NCBI GenBank assembly: GCA_019246575.1
Contig: JAFAQG010000807.1
Span: 1-5,501, forward strand
Reading direction: 5' to 3'
DNA length: 5,501 nt
Source of the DNA: Acidobacteriaceae bacterium
GTDB lineage: Bacteria; Acidobacteriota; Terriglobia; Bryobacterales; Bryobacteraceae
Numbering within the stretch: position 1 is the first letter of the stretch; each line of letters opens with the position of its first letter. A model generated the notes under the pieces. It was given only the letters and a program-made list of their open reading frames with translations. It was not told the origin of the DNA and did no database searches. Both the position numbers and the translations under genes were made by a program. Of this stretch, positions 1 through 5,501 are shown piece by piece.

Positions 1-2983
1 TCGAGCCAAAAACGTTGAGCGGGTATTGCGGATAGGGCAAATATTGGTTATACATCTGCCAGGTGCTGCTATAGAAGCCATTCGAAAATGGTGCGCCGCC
101 GACAGATTGCGTTAACTTCTGGCCTGCTGCGGCCAACGGAAACGGCACGTTACTGTTCAACACGCTGGCCTGTCCGTTCACATACTCCTGCTGTACGAAC
201 GCCGGAATGTGGCTGATGGAGTAAGTATCGCCGCCGAAGTATAAGTGGGAGCCCTTGCGCCCTACGTAGTTAGCCTCGACCAGCACGTTCCAGGGCAGTT
301 CGCGCTGAATGCCGAAGCTCCATGATTGTTCTGACGGCAGCACGTTCCACGTTCGAATGGGACCGGAGCCCGCGTCGCCTCCGGGCATGCCGGCCAACTG
401 GTACTGATAGGTGCCGGAAGGCTGAGGAATCCCGGTGGGGAAGGGATCACTGAGGTTCGCATTCGGAGTGACGTTGTCACTGTTCTGATAAGCCACAAAG
501 TTTATCTGATTGATATATCCCAGGAAACCGCCTTGGCCAGATCCAGCGCCGGCCGCGCCCGCCTTTGACGGATCGTAGTAGATGCCGTAGCCGGTACGCA
601 GCGTTGTCTTGTCGCCGAGCCGGTAGGCTAGACCAATGCGCGGCCCAATTGCGCCATAGTACGTGTTGTAAGGCTTGCGGGGGTTGCCGTTCAGCCCGAC
701 GTATTCGAAAGAGCCCTTCAAGTTTCCCTGATTACAGGCGGCGCAGGGCGAATTGGTGGGCAACAGGCCCGTTGCAGACAGCGGATTTTCGGCGTTCGGG
801 TCGAAGTAGGTCATGCGATTGTAGCGCTCCGTGCGCGGCACATCCACGTCATAGCGCAGCCCGAGATTCACTGTGAGCTTGCTGTTGACGTGCCAGTTGT
901 CTTGAATAAAACCCGCATACTGCAGGCTCTGCGTGGCGGGCTGGTTTGCGATGCCATAGGCGCTCCATCCAGTAGGGAAACCCACGAGAAAACTGGCGAG
1001 GGCGTCGCCGCCTTGAGAAGCGGTCTGCGATGTCCCGCCCTGTCCGAAGTTGAAGACGCCGCCGGGAATGCCAGGCTGATAGTAGTTGATACGGTGGAGG
1101 CGCAGTTCGCCGCCCACGTGCAGGTCGTGGTTGCCCGCCGTGTGGGCGACGGATGCGATCAACTGGTAGACGTCGTTTCCGTTCAGGATCGTACCCCATC
1201 CCTCGCCGCCGTAATTGCCATACGGGCCGATCTGTAACAGGGGAGCCACAACGGTTCCCGATGCCACCATGTAGCTGGGCATGCCGAGGCTGGTTACGGG
1301 ACTGAAACTCGGATACACAGACTTCGCGAGGCCGGGCTCGTTCTGAAACTGGTGCGTGTAGCCGCCGGACGCAGTCAGCAGCGTAGTGGCGTTGAAAGTG
1401 TGAGTGTAGTTGATGGCGCTGGTGAGCGTAATGCCCGTGATGATGCCGGCAGAGTTCGCCTCGAAGGGGTTCCCGAGGACGTTTGCACCGTTGAGCGAGT
1501 TTGCGTAGGCGGTGCCTTCGTGGATGCTCAACTGGTCGCGATCGGTAATGCGGGCATCGACTTTGATATCGAACTGATTCGGGTTGTTGAACGTCGAAGC
1601 GGTGCCGAAGAAGTTGTGGTAGGGGTCGTAGCCCGGTGAGCCGGGCGCAATGGTCGGCAGAGGGAAGTAACTGTTAACGATCCGCTGGGCGACAGGGTTG
1701 ATCAGATTGCCGGGCGTATTCGGCACAATATGGATGTTGCCGGGAAGCGTCGTTCCGGTACCCTGAAGAGTCTGGCCTTGGTACGCATACGTCACCGTCA
1801 TGGGAGAGCCGTTTGCGGGGCTTGCATACGTGGCGAGGTTGTTAAACGGGATCGGTGTCGTGCGGAACGTGCCGCCGTTATACTTGACCAGATTTGCATA
1901 GGGGTCATACAACTGGCCGGATTGGACTGAGCACAGGCCGGTCGCGTTGAAGGCGCCGCCCGCGCGCGTACAGAGCTCGCCGAAATTGCCTGCGCGTTCT
2001 GCCGCCGAGGGCACGCCATAAAAGCGGGAAGTGGACGTGATCTGCCGCTGCCCTTCGTAGTCGCCGAAAAAGAACATACGATCCTTCTTGATTGGGCCGC
2101 CGACGGTTCCGCCGAAATCGTTCCATCGGTACTTCGAGTTCGGCGTGCCGTTTTTGTTGTTGAAGAATGTATTTGCATTCAAGATGTCGTTGCGCCAGAA
2201 CTCGTAGAGGCCGCCATGAAAGTCGTTCGATCCGGAACGGGTGACGACGTTGATCACGGTTCCACCGGTGAAACCGTATTCCGCACTGAAGTTCGTTTGC
2301 TCGACGCGGAACTCCTGCACCGCATCGACGCTGGGCGTAAAGAGAGGCACAACGAATCCGCTGTTTTGCTCGTAATTTGTCGTGCTGACGCCGTCAATCA
2401 ATATGTCCGACTGGGCATTGCGGCTGCCGTCGGAAACAAAGTTATTTCCCGCAGAACTGCCTGCGCCATAGGCCTTACCGGTGGCTGGCGTTACGCCGGG
2501 CGCAAGAAAGGCCAAATCGAAGACCTGACGCCCGATCAGCGGAAGATTGTTGATCATCGTGCGGTCGAGCGTTTGGCCGGTTACGGCGTTTTCGGTCTGC
2601 AGTAAGGGAGCTCCGGACTCGTTCACCGTCACCTGTTGCCCTGCAGTGGCAACCTCCAGGCTTACATCGGCATTGACCGCGCCGCCGACCTCTAGCGCGA
2701 TGTTCGGTCGCTCGTACGGCGTGAAGCCCGGGGCTTCTACTCGTTCGGTGTAGGTTGCCGCCGGCAAACTGCGGATCGTAAACAGGCCATTGTTATCGGT
2801 GGCGGCATTATAGGTGAACCCTTTACTCTGATCGGTGAGCGTGACTTTCGCGTTCGGTACGACAGCGCCGGTAGGGTCCCTAACGGTTCCGGCAATGGAG
2901 CCTGTATTCAACTGAGACCAAGCGATTCCGGCGGCCGCGATCAACAGCAAGACAGGGCCGCATATCTGAGGCGGGATGCGCAT
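1..2983 (-). CDS. Oar-like TonB-dependent receptor with N-terminal carboxypeptidase-regulatory-like domain (partial, 3' end cut by window edge)
   Basis: I translated the minus strand from the ATG at 2983; the frame stays open for 994 codons to the left edge. Residues 1-23 form a signal peptide (hydrophobic VLLLIAAAGIA, likely cleavage AWS/Q). Residues ~26-115 match the carboxypeptidase-regulatory-like fold, with GSIAGTVRDPTGAVVPNAKV near the start and FTIRSLPAATYT later. A plug-like region follows (~116-254), with LPLIGRQVFDLAFLAPGV near 147-165, LIDGVSTTNYE at 195-205, and VQEFRVEQTNFSAEYG then VINVVTRSGSNDFHGG up to 258. The rest looks like barrel strands, for example GGPIKKDRMFFFGDYEGQR (295-313), LTVNLGLRYD (703-712) and LRTGYGIYYD (795-804). 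Relatives usually have about 1,050-1,250 residues, so the last strands are missing. I see no clear TonB box. An outer-membrane location is expected. The ligand is unknown; the neighbouring esterase and dehydratase suggest a carbohydrate, but many paralogues in this family have no known role. Confidence 0.93.
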   Translation of the reverse strand, partial: MRIPPQICGPVLLLIAAAGIAWSQLNTGSIAGTVRDPTGAVVPNAKVTLTDQSKGFTYNAATDNNGLFTIRSLPAATYTERVEAPGFTPYERPNIALEVGGAVNADVSLEVATAGQQVTVNESGAPLLQTENAVTGQTLDRTMINNLPLIGRQVFDLAFLAPGVTPATGKAYGAGSSAGNNFVSDGSRNAQSDILIDGVSTTNYEQNSGFVVPLFTPSVDAVQEFRVEQTNFSAEYGFTGGTVINVVTRSGSNDFHGGLYEFWRNDILNANTFFNNKNGTPNSKYRWNDFGGTVGGPIKKDRMFFFGDYEGQRQITSTSRFYGVPSAAERAGNFGELCTRAGGAFNATGLCSVQSGQLYDPYANLVKYNGGTFRTTPIPFNNLATYASPANGSPMTVTYAYQGQTLQGTGTTLPGNIHIVPNTPGNLINPVAQRIVNSYFPLPTIAPGSPGYDPYHNFFGTASTFNNPNQFDIKVDARITDRDQLSIHEGTAYANSLNGANVLGNPFEANSAGIITGITLTSAINYTHTFNATTLLTASGGYTHQFQNEPGLAKSVYPSFSPVTSLGMPSYMVASGTVVAPLLQIGPYGNYGGEGWGTILNGNDVYQLIASVAHTAGNHDLHVGGELRLHRINYYQPGIPGGVFNFGQGGTSQTASQGGDALASFLVGFPTGWSAYGIANQPATQSLQYAGFIQDNWHVNSKLTVNLGLRYDVDVPRTERYNRMTYFDPNAENPLSATGLLPTNSPCAACNQGNLKGSFEYVGLNGNPRKPYNTYYGAIGPRIGLAYRLGDKTTLRTGYGIYYDPSKAGAAGAGSGQGGFLGYINQINFVAYQNSDNVTPNANLSDPFPTGIPQPSGTYQYQLAGMPGGDAGSGPIRTWNVLPSEQSWSFGIQRELPWNVLVEANYVGRKGSHLYFGGDTYSISHIPAFVQQEYVNGQASVLNSNVPFPLAAAGQKLTQSVGGAPFSNGFYSSTWQMYNQYLPYPQYPLNVFGS

Positions 2984-2990
2984 CGAAAAT

Positions 2991-2996
2991 TCCCCC
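2991..2996 (-). promoter_or_regulatory. Ribosome binding site fixing the receptor start
   Basis: The minus strand reads GGGGGA seven bases before the ATG at 2983. An in-frame TAG (2998-2996) lies five codons upstream of that ATG, and the four codons between them include no ATG, GTG or TTG. The ATG at 2983 is therefore the first possible start in this frame, and the signal peptide begins directly from it. Confidence 0.7.
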
Positions 2997-3000
2997 TATA

Positions 3001-3028
3001 CGAAGTCCGGCTGTGGTGTCGGATTTCG
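3001..3028 (-). promoter_or_regulatory. Imperfect inverted repeat in the receptor leader (possible operator or mRNA hairpin)
   Basis: On the plus strand, CGAAGTCCG (3001-3009) and CGGATTTCG (3020-3028) are inverted copies with one mismatch in nine pairs, separated by 10 bases. In a minus-strand transcript the mismatch would be A opposite C inside an otherwise paired stem. The stem ends four bases before the GGGGGA ribosome binding site of the receptor gene. It could be a binding site for a dimeric regulator (arm centres 19 bp apart) or an RNA stem that limits ribosome access. There is no T-run, so it does not look like a terminator. The structure is visible; the function is an inference. Confidence 0.4.
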
Positions 3029-3166
3029 TCCGCGAGAATGCGTTTCGCTGCCAACTTTACCAGTGTGCCTGCTCGGGCGAATTTTTGGAGGGCAGGGAAG
3101 GGTGAGTGCCGCGGTCAAGGTCGGACCCGAACGTCGGAGTGCATGCCATCATGACCAGGGCGACCC

Positions 3167-4384
3167 TCATCTGAACAGCCGGGGCGCGAAATCGTACAGG
3201 CATCGCCGCCAGGTCAGCCACTCGTGCGCCGTCCCGGGCGATTCGAAATACACATTGTGAATGCCGGCAGTAGTGAGCGCCTCCGTGAACTTCTTTGTGC
3301 CGGGGCCTTCGGCCGAGCCAATTCCGAGAAACAGAAGCTTCACTTTACTGTTGAATGCGCCCGGGTCGGCGAATGCGCCGCCGCAACTGGTTTTGGGATC
3401 GAAATTCGCGTCTCTGCCCGCGCAGCTTCCGCTAAATCCGCCCAGATAAGCGAACTTATCGAGGTTGTTCAGTGCGGTTTTAAACGTCTGCGCGCCGCCC
3501 ATGGAAAGACCCGCCATCGCGCGGTTCTCGCGTCCCGGAAGCACGCGATACGTTCGCTCGATCATCGGAATTAAATCCGTGAACATCATCTCGGTGAAGG
3601 TATCGCCCCAGTTCGTGGGAAATCCGCCGGCACGCGCTGCCCCCGCTGCAGGGCGTGCACCGATCGGAGGCGGCACGTCGGCCATCGATCGCCTTGCAAT
3701 GATACTCCGCGCCCAATACAGGCCGGCATCCTCGCCCGGCTTCACCGCATTCAGGTTGTCCATGACGATGAGCATGGGCTTGGCTTTGTTCTCGGCGATC
3801 AGGTTATCCATGATGAAATCCACGTGGCCCTGCGTGTGCCAGCCCTGCTCGTTTTCGCCCCAACCGTGGAGCAGATACAGAACCGGATAGCGGGTCTGCG
3901 GTTTCGCGTCATACTCCGGTGGCGTGTACACATAGCAGCGTCGCCATTTTGCGGTGACCTTCGAGTAATACCAACGCTCGCGCACGTCGCCATGCGGTAC
4001 GTCTTTAGCGGAATAGAAATCGGCATCCGGTGCGGGAATTTCGATGCCGCTGTTATCCCATCCCGAGCCGAAAAACGTGCGAGTTGCCGGGTCCGCGGTC
4101 ACTGCGCCATCCACAACAATGCTGTAGTAGTGGAACCCGACCACCTGGGGCGGAATCGTGACTGTCCACAGGCCGTCGGCTCCCTTCGTCATGTCGTGCG
4201 TGCCGCCCAAACGCACCTGCACTTTTTGTGCATCCGGCGCAGCTACGCGAAACGCAACGCGGTGGTCCGGATACACGCACGGATAAGGCGCGCCCGGAAT
4301 ATTGAGCGAGGAAGGCTTGCATTCGTCTGTTGCCTGTGCGCAGCACAACGCACAACCGAACAGCGTCAGAAGGATTTTTTTCAT
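3167..4384 (-). CDS. Secreted CE1-type esterase (feruloyl/acetyl-xylan esterase-like) with N-terminal Ig-like E-set domain
   Basis: This complete 405-residue alpha/beta-hydrolase likely cleaves ester side groups from polysaccharides or related esters. Residues 1-18 form a signal peptide (MKKILLTLFGCALCC, cleavage AQA/T), so it acts in the periplasm or outside. Residues ~38-118 resemble the E-set domain found before CE1 esterases (HRVAFRVAAPDAQKVQVRL, then DGLWTVTIPP). The catalytic domain runs from ~122 to the end. It shows the YPVLYLLHGWGENEQGW segment (166-182, oxyanion region), the nucleophile elbow GLSMGG with Ser294, and GTAHEWLTWR with His387. The usual acid position in GxxD is not an Asp here; the segment reads GIGSAEGPG, making Glu359 the best candidate. 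Cys pairs 22/36 and 321/334 could form disulfides. The gene starts 18 bp after the dehydratase stop, which implies one transcript. Exact substrate is uncertain: feruloyl, acetyl or another ester. Confidence 0.92.
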   Translation of the reverse strand: MKKILLTLFGCALCCAQATDECKPSSLNIPGAPYPCVYPDHRVAFRVAAPDAQKVQVRLGGTHDMTKGADGLWTVTIPPQVVGFHYYSIVVDGAVTADPATRTFFGSGWDNSGIEIPAPDADFYSAKDVPHGDVRERWYYSKVTAKWRRCYVYTPPEYDAKPQTRYPVLYLLHGWGENEQGWHTQGHVDFIMDNLIAENKAKPMLIVMDNLNAVKPGEDAGLYWARSIIARRSMADVPPPIGARPAAGAARAGGFPTNWGDTFTEMMFTDLIPMIERTYRVLPGRENRAMAGLSMGGAQTFKTALNNLDKFAYLGGFSGSCAGRDANFDPKTSCGGAFADPGAFNSKVKLLFLGIGSAEGPGTKKFTEALTTAGIHNVYFESPGTAHEWLTWRRCLYDFAPRLFR

Positions 4385-4388
4385 AAGT

Positions 4389-4394
4389 TCTCCT
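4389..4394 (-). promoter_or_regulatory. Strong Shine-Dalgarno of the esterase gene
   Basis: The minus strand reads AGGAGA, with the AGGAG core five bases before the ATG at 4384. It sits inside the 18-bp gap after the dehydratase stop codon. It supports this ATG as the start, consistent with the Lys-Lys signal peptide that begins there. Confidence 0.8.
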
Positions 4395-4402
4395 GGGGTT
4401 AC

Positions 4403-5501
4403 CTACCACTCAGCTACGGAACCATCGTCGTGAAAGACGCGAGCCATTGGGCGCGTGCCGCCGAAGGGATATTTGGCGAGACTCGCTTCGGATAATTCAA
4501 ATCCGAGGCCCGGCTTTTCGGAAAGAGGGAAGCGTCCATCGACCATTCGCATTGCGGGGAATCCCAACCACTCTTCCCAGATTTTGTCCGTGGTCGTTCT
4601 CTGCACCTGGCCACAGATCTCCTGGACGACGAAGTTGGGCACAGCCGCATCGACGTGAATCGTCGCGAGCCCGCCGATTGGACCTTCACACGCGTGTGGC
4701 GCCATGGAGATGGATGACACATTCGCCGTAGCCGCAACTTTCCACAATGCGGTGATGCCACCGACATGGTTGATGTCGGTTTGCAGGATGTCGATCACGC
4801 CCATTTCGATCAGCTCGCGGCAGCCGTAGGAGGCAATCAGCCGCTCGCCGGTTGCGATCGGAGTAGTCGAGCGCCGTGCAATCTTCGCCATTGCCTGAAC
4901 ATTCTCCGGAGGACAGGGTTCTTCGACGAAGAGCAAGTTCAGCGGCTCGATTTCTTTGATAATGACCGAAGCGACGCTCGGGCTCGTCTTCGCGTGAAAA
5001 TCGACCGCGATGTCGATATCGGGACCGAGAGTTTCGCGCAGCAACTGGATAGATTTGATAGCTCGGTCAATCTTCGGCCTGCGCTCGATCCACTCGTAGT
5101 ATCCAGGAATGCCGCCCTTGACGCACGTGATGCCCTGTTCGTGAGCGGTCTGGCGAATCTGTGCCAGGCGTTCGCGGCTGGCTCCATCCACGTGATAATA
5201 ACCGCGTACGCCGCGTGGATCGAAAGGCCCGCCGAGCAATTTGTACACTGGCATTCCGAGTGCTTTGCCGCGAATATCCCACAGCGCCTGATCGATACCC
5301 GAAATTGCGGAACCAATTACTGGGCCGGCGCGATAAAACGAGTGAACGTACATCGACTGCCAGATGTGTTCCACCTGCATGGGATCTGCGCCGATGAGGA
5401 AATCGCGGAAATCGTTGATGCAGGCCATTACCGCGCCTGCTTTACCTTCGAGCGTTCCCTCGCCCCAACCGATAAGCCCCTGGTTGGTTTCGACTTTCAC
5501 G
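4403..5501 (-). CDS. Enolase-superfamily acid-sugar dehydratase, D-galactonate dehydratase-like (partial, 5' end beyond window edge)
   Basis: Members of this family remove water from a sugar acid, using Mg2+, to give a 2-keto-3-deoxy acid in the cytoplasm. The 365 visible codons (numbered from the GTG at 5500) closely follow my memory of E. coli DgoD: GLIGWGE (8-14), AISGIDQALWDIRGKALGMP (65-84) and the terminal SVAEW. Expected metal ligands are present: Asp167 (VDFHAK), Glu193 (VEEP) and Glu219 (TGER). The acid/base residues are also there: His169, Asp242 (TDINHVGG), His269 (APHA) and Glu294 (VVQE). These seven match the recalled DgoD positions with a constant offset of 16. The GTG at 5500 is an internal Val, not the start: by alignment about 17 N-terminal residues lie outside the window. 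The stop is TAG at 4405-4403, 18 bp before the esterase start. The substrate could be galactonate or another hexonate/pentonate; the segment KGGIPGYYEWIERRP (128-142) differs from E. coli DgoD and may alter specificity. Confidence 0.92.
   Translation of the reverse strand, partial: VKVETNQGLIGWGEGTLEGKAGAVMACINDFRDFLIGADPMQVEHIWQSMYVHSFYRAGPVIGSAISGIDQALWDIRGKALGMPVYKLLGGPFDPRGVRGYYHVDGASRERLAQIRQTAHEQGITCVKGGIPGYYEWIERRPKIDRAIKSIQLLRETLGPDIDIAVDFHAKTSPSVASVIIKEIEPLNLLFVEEPCPPENVQAMAKIARRSTTPIATGERLIASYGCRELIEMGVIDILQTDINHVGGITALWKVAATANVSSISMAPHACEGPIGGLATIHVDAAVPNFVVQEICGQVQRTTTDKIWEEWLGFPAMRMVDGRFPLSEKPGLGFELSEASLAKYPFGGTRPMARVFHDDGSVAEW

Larger units (their letters stand above)
2984..3166 (-). 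other. 183-bp intergenic region between esterase and receptor genes
   Basis: This gap holds the inverted repeat at 3001-3028 and the receptor ribosome binding site. A weak candidate promoter can be drawn: an extended -10-like TGGTAAAGT ending at 3054, with a poor TTCGCC (3/6 match) 16 bases upstream of its hexamer. A TTGACC (-35-like) near 3119 has no -10 element at the right distance. No hairpin plus T-run terminator follows the esterase stop at 3167, so readthrough into the receptor gene is possible. The gap is long enough for the receptor to have its own promoter. Confidence 0.4.

Noticed and set aside
1798..2178. Minus-strand frames of 126 and 73 codons inside the receptor gene
   Set aside because: They are in other frames of the same DNA. 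The receptor frame is unbroken across this stretch, so these are not evidence of a frameshift.
1352..2605. Several plus-strand open frames of 66-129 codons
   Set aside because: They are antisense to the receptor gene, whose frame has coherent family motifs throughout; the plus-strand products show no domain or signal.
2995..3000. TATAGG as a -10 promoter element for the receptor gene
   Set aside because: It overlaps the ribosome binding site and would start transcription at or beyond it, and the upstream -35 match (CCGACA) is poor.
3100..3166. Possible terminator after the esterase stop
   Set aside because: Only very short complementary pieces such as CCGA/TCGG are present, with no stable stem and no following T-run on the minus strand.
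4375..4381. Seven-A run in codons 2-4 of the esterase as a slippage or phase-variation tract
   Set aside because: Lys-Lys-Ile at the start of a signal peptide gives this run naturally, and seven bases is short; nothing else suggests phase variation.
3824..4495. A 223-codon plus-strand open frame
   Set aside because: It lies antisense across the esterase 5' half, the gap and the dehydratase 3' end. Its translation is rich in Arg/Ala/His with no recognisable motif, as expected for a shadow in GC-rich coding DNA.
5498..5500. GTG as a possible start codon for the dehydratase
   Set aside because: Alignment with DgoD-like proteins places this Val inside the first strand, with about 17 residues expected before it; the true start is outside the window.

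Overview
The window reads as a chromosomal fragment from an Acidobacteriota-type bacterium, probably of the Solibacter/Bryobacter kind. This rests mainly on the large Oar-like outer-membrane receptor, which has a carboxypeptidase-regulatory-like N-terminus; acidobacteria carry many paralogues of this family. The moderately high GC content and the secreted esterase with an N-terminal Ig-like domain fit this. The taxonomic call is an inference from family resemblance, since there is no rRNA or marker gene.

All three genes lie on the minus strand, so they are read from the right edge to the left. (1) 5501-4403 is an enolase-superfamily acid-sugar dehydratase close to D-galactonate dehydratase (DgoD); its first ~17 residues lie beyond the right edge. 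(2) After 18 bp, 4384-3167 is a secreted esterase of carbohydrate-esterase family 1 type, with a strong ribosome binding site and a signal peptide. (3) After 183 bp, 2983-1 is a TonB-dependent-receptor-like protein of the Oar type. Its frame is open for 994 codons from a well-defined ATG and runs off the left edge. Nothing on the plus strand looks like a real gene.

Taken together, the genes suggest a small carbohydrate-use cluster. An esterase would strip acyl or aromatic esters from plant-type polysaccharide outside the inner membrane, an outer-membrane receptor would bind or import the products, and a cytoplasmic dehydratase would act on a sugar acid. The first two genes are very probably co-transcribed. 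The receptor may be read through from them or have its own promoter. The only regulatory structure I can support is an imperfect 9-bp inverted repeat (3001-3028) directly before the receptor's ribosome binding site.

I found no mobile element, CRISPR array, RNA gene or clear terminator. The gene content is ordinary for this kind of genome. The most interesting points are the altered position of the expected catalytic acid in the esterase, the leader inverted repeat, and the unknown substrate shared by the three genes.
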